A stretch of 64,000 nt of DNA from Flavobacterium phragmitis (GTDB lineage Bacteria > Bacteroidota > Bacteroidia > Flavobacteriales > Flavobacteriaceae): positions 496,001 to 560,000 of the forward strand of contig NZ_FOMH01000003.1 in assembly GCF_900112575.1 (NCBI RefSeq). Reading direction: 5' to 3'. This document shows positions 35,148 through 42,851 of this stretch, in pieces (the stretch's first letter is position 1; every line of letters begins with the position of its first letter). The notes beneath the pieces were generated by a model. The model was not told where the DNA came from, made no database searches, and saw only the letters and a list, made by a program, of their open reading frames with translations. The position numbers and the translations under genes are program-made.

Positions 35148-35657
35148 ATGATGGAACAATATTTAAGACAATTGGTCGAAATAGAATTTCAGGATAAAAA
35201 AGAAATCTTCAGCGGATTTCTAATTGATTATTCTGATGAATGGATTTTGCTTCGAAATAATCCGGTAGATTTTGTTTTGGACGGTTTTGTTATTTTGAGA
35301 AATAAAAATATTGAAGCTGTAAATCGTGATCATGATTTGGCTTTTACAGAAAAAGTAATTCGTCTCAAAGGATTAAAAATTAATTCTGACGATATCATTC
35401 CAATCAAAGATTTAGATTCAATCATAAAGTTTGTTTCTGAAAAATACGGAATTTTTCAAATTGCAAAAAAATCTTCTAAATCTGCTTATTTAGGAAAACT
35501 AATAGAATTGAATGACGAAGAATTGACTATTAACTTTTTAGATACGAAAGGAGAATTTGGAGGAGAATTAGGTTTTAATCCGGAAAAAATTCGAGTTATA
35601 GAATTTGATACCGATTATATTAATTCTTTGAAATTAGTGGTTAAGGAGAATGAATAA
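35148..35657 (+). CDS. Protein of unknown function with two similar Sm-like halves
   Basis: 169 residues starting MMEQYLRQLVEIEF (ATG 35148 or 35151). Two similar small beta modules are visible. The first (about 12-55) reads IFSGFLIDYSDEWILLRNN. The second (about 118-160) reads YLGKLIELNDEELTINFLDT then GFNPEKIRVIEFDTDYINS. Each has the strand-turn-strand pattern of an SH3/LSm-like barrel (G-x-hydrophobic, then D/E-E-x-hydrophobic). Nucleic-acid binding is possible but not shown. I do not recognise a named family. A strong terminator follows. Confidence 0.7.
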   Translation: MMEQYLRQLVEIEFQDKKEIFSGFLIDYSDEWILLRNNPVDFVLDGFVILRNKNIEAVNRDHDLAFTEKVIRLKGLKINSDDIIPIKDLDSIIKFVSEKYGIFQIAKKSSKSAYLGKLIELNDEELTINFLDTKGEFGGELGFNPEKIRVIEFDTDYINSLKLVVKENE

Positions 35658-35700
35658 AAAAACAAGAAAGTCCTTTTTATAAAAGGGCTTTCTTGTTTTT
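35658..35700. terminator. Intrinsic terminator, bidirectional
   Basis: AAAACAAGAAAGTCCTTTT pairs with AAAAGGGCTTTCTTGTTTTT (about 35659-35700), with one G-T pair and A/T tracts. Confidence 0.92.
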
Positions 35701-35802
35701 GTCATTTCGACCGAAGGGAGAAATCACACTAGAAACTCGACAAAGATTGGCGATTAAGCCTGTGGAATTTCTTGTGTGATTTCTCCCTTCGGTCGAAATG
35801 AC
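35701..35802. repeat. 29-bp perfect inverted repeat, TTTCGACCGAAGG type
   Basis: 35701-35729 and 35774-35802 are exact complements, with 44 bases between. It lies between the convergent Sm-like and mtaB genes. Related words occur at 20972-20998, 21089-21112 and 22405-22462. Confidence 0.93.
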
Positions 35803-35821
35803 AATACTCTGAGTATATTTT

Positions 35822-37156
35822 TTAAACCTCCGCCAATTTATTCAAAAACTCTAAACGAACACTTCCGTCTTCGTCGATTTTAGTTAAACTAATTTCTTGC
35901 AAAGTATTAACCAATTCTGGATTCCAAGGCGTTTTTACTTTTACGTAGTTTTCAGTAAATCCGTGAATGTATCCTTCTTTATTTTCACTTTCAAAAAGAA
36001 CCGTTCTGTTTGTTCCTAATTGACTTTCGTAAAAAGCACGACGTTTTTTAACGGATAACCCGCGAAGCATTTTACTGCGTTTTGCTCTTACATTTGAAGG
36101 AACAACACCTTCCATATTCACTGCTTCTGTATTATCTCTTTCTGAATAGGTAAATACGTGTAAATACGAAATATCTAAATCATTTAGGAAATGATAAGTT
36201 TCTAAGAAATGCTCATCTGTTTCTCCAGGAAAACCAACAATTACATCAACACCAATACAAGCGTGAGGCATTACTTCTCGAATTTTATTTACTCGATCTG
36301 TATAAACTTCACGTAGATAACGACGTTTCATCAATTTCAAAATATCATTGCTTCCTGATTGTAATGGAATATGGAAATGCGGTACAAAAGTGCGACTTTT
36401 AGAAACGAACTCTATCGTCTCATTTTTCAATAAATTCGGTTCGATAGAGGAAATTCTTAAACGCTCGATACCTTCCACTTTGTCTAAAGCCTGAACTAAA
36501 TCCAGAAAAGTATGTTCGTGTTTTTTATTTCCAAACTCCCCTTTTCCGTAATCTCCGATATTTACACCGGTTAAAACAATTTCACGGATATTCTGTGCTG
36601 AAATTTCTTTAGCATTTTTCAATACATTTTCCAGAGCATCACTTCTTGAAATCCCTCTTGCTAATGGAATGGTGCAATACGTACATTTATAATCACAACC
36701 GTCCTGCACTTTTAAAAATGCTCTCGTACGATCTCCAATAGAATAACTTCCTACGTAGAAATCAGCTTCAGCGATTTCGCAGGAGTGCACTTCACCCATA
36801 TCGTTCTTGCTCAAATCATGGATATAGTCTGTGATTTTGAATTTTTCTGTAGCACCCAAAACCAAATCAACGCCATCAACCGCGGCTAATTCTTCTGGTT
36901 TTAATTGTGCATAACAACCAACAGCGGCAACAAAAGCTTTATCATTAAGCTTCATTGCTTTCTTGACAACCTGTTTAAATTGTTTATCGGCATTTTCTGT
37001 TACAGAGCAGGTATTAATCACATAGATATCTGCAACATCTTCAAAATCGACGCGGTCAAAACCTTCGTCATTAAAACTTCTGGCGATTGTAGAGGTTTCT
37101 GAAAAATTCAGTTTACAACCCAGAGTGTAAAAGGCAACTTTTTTTCTATTTTCCAT
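35822..37156 (-). CDS. mtaB: tRNA (N6-threonylcarbamoyladenosine-C2)-methylthiotransferase MtaB
   Basis: A 444-residue radical-SAM methylthiotransferase. An N-terminal UPF0004 domain (AFYTLGCKLNFSETSTIA at about 8-25, with NTCSVTENAD at about 48 and VAAVGCYAQ at about 76) binds one iron-sulfur cluster. The radical-SAM cluster is CxxxCxxC in DGCDYKCTYCTIPLARG (about 152-168). The C-terminal TRAM domain is present. It adds the 2-methylthio group to t6A37 of tRNA. The promoter box is at 37203-37210. Confidence 0.95.
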   Translation of the reverse strand: MENRKKVAFYTLGCKLNFSETSTIARSFNDEGFDRVDFEDVADIYVINTCSVTENADKQFKQVVKKAMKLNDKAFVAAVGCYAQLKPEELAAVDGVDLVLGATEKFKITDYIHDLSKNDMGEVHSCEIAEADFYVGSYSIGDRTRAFLKVQDGCDYKCTYCTIPLARGISRSDALENVLKNAKEISAQNIREIVLTGVNIGDYGKGEFGNKKHEHTFLDLVQALDKVEGIERLRISSIEPNLLKNETIEFVSKSRTFVPHFHIPLQSGSNDILKLMKRRYLREVYTDRVNKIREVMPHACIGVDVIVGFPGETDEHFLETYHFLNDLDISYLHVFTYSERDNTEAVNMEGVVPSNVRAKRSKMLRGLSVKKRRAFYESQLGTNRTVLFESENKEGYIHGFTENYVKVKTPWNPELVNTLQEISLTKIDEDGSVRLEFLNKLAEV

Positions 37157-37202
37157 AATTTGTCTTAAATTAATGAAATCGTTGTCAAAAAATTTAAGGC
37201 TG

Positions 37203-37210
37203 CAAATTTA
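37203..37210 (-). promoter_or_regulatory. -7 promoter box for mtaB
   Basis: TAAATTTG on the minus strand, 46 bases before the ATG at 37156. Confidence 0.5.
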
Positions 37211-37449
37211 CAAACAATATTGATCAAAAGAAAGCGATTAATTTACTTCGAATCAATAATTTGCGCCCAATGTCAATTTAGAAACATTCCAAAAACGTTT
37301 AACATATTCTTTTTTTTTCTAAAACAGCACTTTTTAGCACTCTATTTTTAACAATTCAATAAGAATAAAATGACAAAATAATCGATTAAATGCAAATTTT
37401 ATCGATTAAGTACATTTTTTAGCATTATAAATTCAAAATTTCTTACATT

Positions 37450-37457
37450 TACTTTTG
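37450..37457 (+). promoter_or_regulatory. -7 promoter box with long leader
   Basis: TACTTTTG matches TAnnTTTG but lies about 190 bases before the likely start at 37644. Confidence 0.45.
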
Positions 37458-37643
37458 TTATAATTCTTGGGTAAATTAAATTAAGATTTAAGAATTTTAA
37501 CACGCTTAAATTAATTTAATAATAATTCAGGCATAACAATTTTGAATTTTAACCGTTATGTTGTTGTTTTGTGTTACAAAATGAAATGGGAAAGCCGAAA
37601 ACCAAAGAGAGTAGGCAACAATTATAATAACAAATACCACTTT

Positions 37644-38162
37644 ATGAAAGCATTTTTACCCACAATCTGCTTGATGTTCTTAACCATTTTTAGTTCGCAA
37701 GCGCAGACTAATGCTCCTGCAGCAAATCCATTCCCTACTATCAGTACATTAACAACTTGGGCCAGCTTCAATTCGCAGCAGCAATTTGATGTCGCTATTC
37801 GTGCAGTTGGTTTTAAATTTGAAGTTAAAGAACCAGGAGAAGGCTCTACAGCTTATACTTATATTCGTAAAGTAACTGTAAATGATGTGAACTATACAGA
37901 CAGAATCGTTTATAGAATTACCAACAATAATTCTGCAAGCATCATTTCATTAGTAACTGCTTCTACAGATTTAGTAAGTTTGTATACACCACAATTGACT
38001 ACTTTTAAAAACAACAACTGTAAAACAGAAATGTCTAAAGATAAAAACACAACTTGCAGCTGTTACGAAAGCGCAAACTTTGCGGTTGATCTTTGCGACG
38101 AACGTGTAAAATTAACTATGGGTGACGGAAACAAATACTTCGTTTCTGTAGCTAAAAAATAA
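37644..38162 (+). CDS. Secreted protein of unknown function
   Basis: 172 residues from the ATG at 37644, which opens a signal peptide (MKAFLPTICLMFLTIFSSQA, cut before QTNAP). An ATG at 37542 would add 34 basic residues before the signal and is rejected. The mature part has a Cys cluster near the middle (NNCKTEMSKDKNTTCSCYES, about 128-147) with a further Cys in DLCDERV. Repeated Thr/Asn-rich segments suggest an extracellular or surface role. No family is recognised. Confidence 0.72.
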   Translation: MKAFLPTICLMFLTIFSSQAQTNAPAANPFPTISTLTTWASFNSQQQFDVAIRAVGFKFEVKEPGEGSTAYTYIRKVTVNDVNYTDRIVYRITNNNSASIISLVTASTDLVSLYTPQLTTFKNNNCKTEMSKDKNTTCSCYESANFAVDLCDERVKLTMGDGNKYFVSVAKK

Positions 38163-38230
38163 TAACAACTCTGAATTGTTTCCAAATCTTTACTGACTTT
38201 GCAAGTATGTAAAGATTTGGAATGCATTTC

Positions 38231-38761
38231 TTAGTTTGAGTTTGGACTTTCGAGTTCGTACCAAACTTCGACTTCTCCTTCATATTCGAAAGAATTTACA
38301 AAATGGAAACCTAGTTTTTCTAAAATCTTTCTAGAATTTTCATTTCCAGCATCTGCATAAGCATATAGTTTTTCAACTTTCATTTCGTTGAAAGCATAAT
38401 CAATAAAAGCTTTTCCTGCTTCGGTTGCGTAACCTTTACTCCAATGTTTTTCAATAAAACGATATCCTAATTCGTAGAAGTTTTTATGATTATTGATTTC
38501 ATTGGTAATATATTTTATTCCTGACCAGCCAATAAATTCATTTGTCTCTTTAAGAACCACAGCCCATCGGCCAGTTCCAAAATCTTTGTATTGTTTTTGA
38601 ATGAATTTGATATAATCAATAGTTTCTTCAATGTGTTTTACGGGATTATTACCAACAAACAAATGAACATTCGGATTAGATTCCAATTCAAACATTCCAT
38701 CAACATCCGATAGTTGTAATTCTCGTAAAAACAAACGTTCAGTTTCTATTGGATTCTTCAT
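38231..38761 (-). CDS. GNAT family N-acetyltransferase (RimJ/RimL type)
   Basis: A 176-residue acetyl-CoA-dependent acetyltransferase. It starts MKNPIETERLFLRELQLSD, typical of the RimJ/RimL subgroup, with the acetyl-CoA loop FIEKHWSKGYATEAGKA (about 97-113) and the C-terminal ENSRKILEKLGF (about 143). The acceptor (ribosomal protein, peptide, small amine) cannot be told. It starts 6 bases after the HAD hydrolase stop, so they share a transcript. Confidence 0.88.
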   Translation of the reverse strand: MKNPIETERLFLRELQLSDVDGMFELESNPNVHLFVGNNPVKHIEETIDYIKFIQKQYKDFGTGRWAVVLKETNEFIGWSGIKYITNEINNHKNFYELGYRFIEKHWSKGYATEAGKAFIDYAFNEMKVEKLYAYADAGNENSRKILEKLGFHFVNSFEYEGEVEVWYELESPNSN

Positions 38762-38767
38762 TTTTTT

Positions 38768-39571
38768 CTAATTTAAAATAAAACGTTGTACTACCTCAGC
38801 AACACCGTCATTATTATTTGAAGCTACGATTAAATCGGCTTTATCACGCAATTCAGGTGCTACATTATCAACCCAAACTCCCAGACCAGCATATTCAATC
38901 ATAGTTAAGTCATTTCCAGCATTTCCTACGGCAATAATTTCACTTTGAAGAATTCCCAGCTTATCAGCCAAATATTTCAAACTTGCCGCTTTATCAATTC
39001 CTTGCTGCGCAGCTTCTAAGAAAAAAGGTTTCGACATCGAAACACTTAAATGTGGCATGGCTTCTATTAAGTCATTTTCGACTGTTTTTAAATAAGTCGG
39101 ATTTTCAAGTAAAATACATTTTACCGCAGGTCGGTCTACATACTCTTTAAAGCTTGTAACCTTACGATGTGTCATTCCTGTAATTTCTTTTTCTACTTCG
39201 ATATATTCAGAATCTGTCTGGCTGATAATTTCGTCATCTAAATACGTAATGATATCTGTTTTCATCTTTACACTGTAATCGTATAAAGCATAAATTTGTT
39301 CTACCGTAAGCTTTTGTTCAAATAAAACCAAATCGTCTTTTACACGGCTTATTATCGCTCCATTAAAAGAAATAATGTACGAATCGTTTAAATGTAATTC
39401 CAATTCTTTAGCGTAAGCTGTCATTGCAATTGTAGGTCGGCCGGAAGCTAAAACCACATACACCCCTTTCGCCTGCGCTTCTAATATTACTTTTTTGTTT
39501 AAATCTGAAATTCTGTGGTCGTCTGTCAACAAGGTATCATCCATGTCAAGCACTAACATTTTGTATTGCAT
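38768..39571 (-). CDS. Cof-type HAD-IIB phosphatase
   Basis: 267 residues from the ATG at 39571. An ATG at 39589 would add six residues and is also possible. HAD motif I is VLDMDDTLL (about 7-15), motif II is in VVLASGRPT, and motif IV is VGNAGNDLTMIEYAG (about 210). The long cap between motifs is of type IIB. Family members dephosphorylate sugar phosphates or flavin-related compounds, and the substrate is unknown. It heads a HAD-GNAT pair. A CAGT-word hairpin lies just upstream. Confidence 0.9.
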   Translation of the reverse strand: MQYKMLVLDMDDTLLTDDHRISDLNKKVILEAQAKGVYVVLASGRPTIAMTAYAKELELHLNDSYIISFNGAIISRVKDDLVLFEQKLTVEQIYALYDYSVKMKTDIITYLDDEIISQTDSEYIEVEKEITGMTHRKVTSFKEYVDRPAVKCILLENPTYLKTVENDLIEAMPHLSVSMSKPFFLEAAQQGIDKAASLKYLADKLGILQSEIIAVGNAGNDLTMIEYAGLGVWVDNVAPELRDKADLIVASNNNDGVAEVVQRFILN

Positions 39572-39586
39572 TTTTTTTATAGTTTT

Positions 39587-39640
39587 CATTCGCAGTCACA
39601 GTTTTCAGTTTCTATTGTAAACTGAAAACTGCGACTGAAG
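39587..39640. repeat. CAGT-word hairpin
   Basis: CGCAGTCACAGTTTTCAGTT (39591-39610) faces AACTGAAAACTGCGACTGAA (39620-39639). It is imperfectly complementary, with a nine-base loop. Same family as the S23-flanking arms. Confidence 0.85.
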
Positions 39641-39645
39641 ACTTC

Positions 39646-39864
39646 TTAAAGACTCATTCTAAATTCTTCAATAACTGGATTTGCTTTTGCAAAATCAGTT
39701 TCTTGAATAAACACCTCAACAGCCAAATCTGTACCGCCAAAACCTCCTAAACGAGCCGATTGAATATTGTCTTTTTTTACGGTTTCTACACCAGCTTCTT
39801 CTAATCTTTCCTGCAAAGCAATAGCCAACACTTCACTTCCCGAAAATACTTTCATTAATCCCAT
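39646..39864 (-). CDS. DUF2007 domain protein
   Basis: 72 residues. The core MGLMKVFSGSEVLAIALQER, then GVETVKKDN and AVEVFIQETDFAKANPVI is the DUF2007 (putative signal-transducing protein) pattern. It lies 11 bases after the alpha/beta hydrolase, so it is in the same operon. Function unknown. Confidence 0.85.
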   Translation of the reverse strand: MGLMKVFSGSEVLAIALQERLEEAGVETVKKDNIQSARLGGFGGTDLAVEVFIQETDFAKANPVIEEFRMSL

Positions 39865-39875
39865 GATATTCTATT

Positions 39876-40691
39876 TTATTCTAATATTATTTTTAATTGT
39901 TTCTGAAAATCTTCATTTTCATTAATGCCGATATGTTCCTGATTTTTCAACGGATAAAAATAAGCATTTGATTTTAAAAGCTTTTTTAACCTTACCGAAT
40001 TTTCAAAAGGAATTAACTGATCGTTGGTTCCATGAAAAATATAAATAGGCGTCTTTATTTTCGGCAGATATTCATTTGTTTCCAAACTAAACTTCTTCAT
40101 GAAATCAGGAAAAAATGGCACTCTTGAAGTTGATAATTCTAAAAAATTATAATATGGTGCCTGAAGAATTAATGCTTTTACTTTATTTTCTGAAGCCAAT
40201 TTTGCAGCAAAACCTGAACCTATGGAATAACCTGCAATGATAACTTTATCTTCAGAATATCTTTTTAGTAAAGATTTATATACAATAGATATATCTTCTG
40301 CCAATTGTTCTTCATTTTCAATTTCACCTTCACTTTTGCCAAAACTTCTGTAATCTAAAATAAAAATATCATAGCCGTTAGAAGTATAAATTTTGGCAAT
40401 CTTCCCCCAAGTTTCTAATGTTCCCGCATTTCCATGAAGATAAAAAACTAGTCCTTTTGATTGTTGGGCGCTAAACAATAATCCATTTAAAACAGCTCCA
40501 TCAAAAGATTTGATATTTATTTCTTCATATTGTTGCTGAGAATCAAACTTAAAATCTTTTGGCAGTCTTGAAGCGTGAAAAACTAATCCAACTTGATTGA
40601 AATACACATAAGAAACTATTAAAACATAAATAATTATAAAAAAGCACAAAAGTACCAATGACAAGAATTTAAGCGTTTTAAGAATCTCCAT
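39876..40691 (-). CDS. Membrane-anchored alpha/beta hydrolase
   Basis: 271 residues. An N-terminal hydrophobic anchor (LKFLSLVLLCFFIIIYVLIV, about 7-26) is followed by an alpha/beta hydrolase fold: oxyanion motif YLHGNAGT (about 83-90), nucleophile Ser in IAGYSIGSG (about 152-160), and an Asp/His pair toward the end (PIYIFHGTNDQLIPF, QEHIGINEN). This is the BEM46/YqkD-like subgroup. It is the first gene of a pair with DUF2007. Substrate unknown. Confidence 0.88.
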   Translation of the reverse strand: MEILKTLKFLSLVLLCFFIIIYVLIVSYVYFNQVGLVFHASRLPKDFKFDSQQQYEEINIKSFDGAVLNGLLFSAQQSKGLVFYLHGNAGTLETWGKIAKIYTSNGYDIFILDYRSFGKSEGEIENEEQLAEDISIVYKSLLKRYSEDKVIIAGYSIGSGFAAKLASENKVKALILQAPYYNFLELSTSRVPFFPDFMKKFSLETNEYLPKIKTPIYIFHGTNDQLIPFENSVRLKKLLKSNAYFYPLKNQEHIGINENEDFQKQLKIILE

Positions 40692-40719
40692 TTATTATTT
40701 GCTATTAATTATAAGTAAA

Positions 40720-40771
40720 AGTGGCAGTTTACAACATTTTACTGTAAACTGCCACTGCAAACTGTGACTAT
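40720..40771. repeat. CAGT-word hairpin
   Basis: GTGGCAGTTTAC (40721-40732) pairs with GTAAACTGCCAC (40744-40755), 12 perfect pairs. Further words (TGCAAACTGTGACTA) follow. Same family as 39587-39640. Confidence 0.85.
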
Positions 40772-40774
40772 ATT

Positions 40775-41434
40775 TTATTCTTCTTCGATATCGTCTTCTT
40801 CTTCATCCAGTTCTTCGCCATCCTCATCCATATCAAACAAATAAGGCTCAATCATAATTTTATCTGCCAAAATTTCAATTCGTTCTGTCAGTGTTTCTGT
40901 AAAAATAATTCGCTGTACTTTGGCAATACTATTTGAAATACGCGTAATTTTTGGATCGTGGCGCAGTTTCAAAATTGGATCTGCATCATCCAAAATAAAC
41001 ATTTTAAGACGATTTACATTATAACCTGCCGTGCTAAACATATCGTTTAGTTTGGTTGGCGTTCCAATTAAAACATCAATTCCAGTCGAAACATAGTTTT
41101 TGTCGTAATCCATATCGCCTTTATCATGAACGCCGTAAACTTCAAGATTCGCATATTTTCCTAATTTCTCAAAAAGTTCCACCATTGCAGTCATTTTCTC
41201 TTTGTCTTCGACAATGATCAAAGCGCGCGGTGATTCTTCATTTTTCCCAGCCAATTGCTGAATTACATTCAAAACAATTGTTGTTGTTTTCCCTGTTCCT
41301 TTTGGAGAGACAATTACACAGTCGGCACCACTTTTTATGGTCGAAAAAGTTTCCATCTGCAAAGCGTTGGCTTCAGTCAAACCATTTTCGATTAATCCGT
41401 CTTGTAATTTTTCGTTTATTTTTTTTAGTTTCAT
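40775..41434 (-). CDS. Short DEAD/DEAH-box-like protein with only the first RecA domain
   Basis: 219 residues. Q-like segment NALQMETFSTIKSGADCVIV, motif I as SPKGTGKT (about 43-50), motif II as LDDAD instead of DEAD (about 148-152), motif III as FTETL instead of SAT. The second RecA domain (motifs IV-VI) is absent and the protein ends in a strongly acidic tail (DEDGEELDEEEDDIEEE). So it is unlikely to unwind RNA alone. It may bind RNA or ATP as an accessory factor. It follows the NtrC-like regulator, with a TTTAGATT-word repeat between. Confidence 0.8.
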   Translation of the reverse strand: MKLKKINEKLQDGLIENGLTEANALQMETFSTIKSGADCVIVSPKGTGKTTTIVLNVIQQLAGKNEESPRALIIVEDKEKMTAMVELFEKLGKYANLEVYGVHDKGDMDYDKNYVSTGIDVLIGTPTKLNDMFSTAGYNVNRLKMFILDDADPILKLRHDPKITRISNSIAKVQRIIFTETLTERIEILADKIMIEPYLFDMDEDGEELDEEEDDIEEE

Positions 41435-41435
41435 T

Positions 41436-41472
41436 TCTAAATTTTAGATTTCAGATTTTAGATTTCAGATTG
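41436..41472. repeat. TTTAGATT/TTCAGATT word repeat
   Basis: Tandem imperfect copies of TTTTAGATTTCAGA lie between two minus-strand genes. The same words occur at 49302-49343. Confidence 0.7.
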
Positions 41473-41484
41473 AAAACTAAATCA

Positions 41485-42648
41485 TCATTTGCTTGCGAAC
41501 ATTTTCACATCACTCTCAGAGATTTCGCTTCCTCCTAGAATGATTAATCTTTCTACTACATTTCGAAGTTCACGAATATTTCCAGTCCAATCGTATTCCT
41601 GCAATAATTTTATGGCTTGTGCCGAAAATCCTTTGACAGCATTCCCTTGTTCTGAAGCAATTTTCTCTGTAAAATGTTTAATTAATGCCGGAATATCATC
41701 ACGTCTTTCGTTCAATGGCGGCACTTTAATTAAGATTACAGCCAAACGATGGTATAAATCTTCTCTGAAACGGCCTTCTGCAATTTCAGTTTTTAAATCT
41801 TTATTAGTTGCTGCGACGACACGAACATCTACTTTTATGTCTTTATCAGCTCCTACTCTTGTAATCATGCTTTCCTGAAGCGCTCTTAAAACTTTGGCCT
41901 GCGCCGAAAGACTCATGTCACCAATCTCATCTAAGAAAATAGTTCCTTTGTCTGCTGCTTCAAATTTACCAGCGCGATCTTTCACTGCCGATGTAAAAGC
42001 ACCTTTTACGTGACCAAACAATTCACTTTCGATTAATTCACTTGGAATTGCTGCACAGTTTACTTCGATTAAAGGAAAACTAGAACGCTCGCTTTTTTCA
42101 TGTAATTGATGCGCTACTAATTCTTTTCCAGTTCCGTTTGGACCTGTAATTAAAACTCTCGCTTCGGTTGGAGCAACTTTATCAATCATTAGTTTGATAT
42201 GATTAATAGATTCGCTGTCTCCAATCATTTCGTAATTTTTGCTGACTTTTTTCTTTAAGATTTTATTCTCAACAACTAATTGTTTTTTGTCTAAAGCATT
42301 ACGAACCGTATTCAACAAACGATTCAAATCTGGCGGTTTCGAAATATAATCAAAAGCTCCTAAACGCATTGTTTGAATTGCCGTTTCCATATCGCCGTGA
42401 CCCGAAATCATGACCATCGGAATTTCTGGTTTTATTTTTTTTACTTCTTCTAAAACCTCAACACCGTCCATCTTTGGCATTTTGATATCGCACAAAACCA
42501 AATCGTAATCGTTGTTTTTTATTTTTTCAAGTCCTGCAACACCGTCTTCTGCTTCATCTACCTGATACGAATCATTTTCTTCTGATAAAATTTTTACCAA
42601 AACTCTTCTGATCGCTGCTTCGTCTTCTATAATTAGTATTTTACTCAT
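41485..42648 (-). CDS. NtrC-type response regulator without a DNA-binding domain
   Basis: 387 residues from the ATG at 42648. A longer frame to 42690 only adds repeat-encoded residues. Receiver domain (1-120): phospho-acceptor Asp about 54 (LVLCDIKMPKMDG) and Lys about 104. AAA+ domain (about 140-370): Walker A GPNGTGKE (169-176), Walker B IFLDEIGD (about 237), arginine finger FREDLYHRL. The sigma-54 contact loop is GAFTSA (216-221) rather than GAFTGA. The protein stops at SEISESDVKMFASK, and the usual Fis-type HTH is missing. No sensor kinase is adjacent. Confidence 0.9.
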   Translation of the reverse strand: MSKILIIEDEAAIRRVLVKILSEENDSYQVDEAEDGVAGLEKIKNNDYDLVLCDIKMPKMDGVEVLEEVKKIKPEIPMVMISGHGDMETAIQTMRLGAFDYISKPPDLNRLLNTVRNALDKKQLVVENKILKKKVSKNYEMIGDSESINHIKLMIDKVAPTEARVLITGPNGTGKELVAHQLHEKSERSSFPLIEVNCAAIPSELIESELFGHVKGAFTSAVKDRAGKFEAADKGTIFLDEIGDMSLSAQAKVLRALQESMITRVGADKDIKVDVRVVAATNKDLKTEIAEGRFREDLYHRLAVILIKVPPLNERRDDIPALIKHFTEKIASEQGNAVKGFSAQAIKLLQEYDWTGNIRELRNVVERLIILGGSEISESDVKMFASK

Positions 42649-42656
42649 TTTTTTTC

Positions 42657-42848
42657 TAAGGTTCAAAGTTGCAAAGTTACAGAGTGACAAAGTTTAAAAT
42701 CTTTGTCGCTATGCTACCTATTAACCTGTTATTAGTAATATCTCTTTTATGCTTCAATACACAATCTTAAAGTCGCTTTTGTAAGTTATAAAAAATTCAA
42801 ATAAAAAAACTTTGAACCTTTGCCACTCTGTAACTTTGCAACTTTAAA
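42657..42848. repeat. CAAAGT-word inverted repeat
   Basis: Left arm 42660-42694 (GGTTCAAAGTTGCAAAGTTAC, AGAGTGACAAAG) and right arm 42812-42848 (TTTGAACCTTTGCCACTCTG, TAACTTTGCAACTTT) are imperfect complements, with about 117 bases between. Same family as 17694-17846. No terminator T-tract is seen in between. Confidence 0.8.
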
Positions 42849-42851
42849 GAA

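Larger units (their letters stand above)
37157..37643. other. 487-base divergent region with two promoter boxes, direct repeats and a long leader
   Basis: CAAATTTA at 37203-37210 (TAAATTTG on -) is the likely mtaB promoter. ATCGATTAA occurs at 37381 and 37401, exactly 20 bases apart. TACTTTTG at 37450-37457 is a + strand -7 box. The stretch from about 37462 to 37643 would be a 182-base leader with a hairpin (37472-37485 / 37505-37518, 12 of 14 pairs). Confidence 0.55.

Noticed and set aside
42649..42690. N-terminal extension of the NtrC-like regulator
   Set aside because: The extra residues (CNFATLNLRKK) are translated CAAAGT-word repeat. The ATG at 42648 matches the receiver-domain start.
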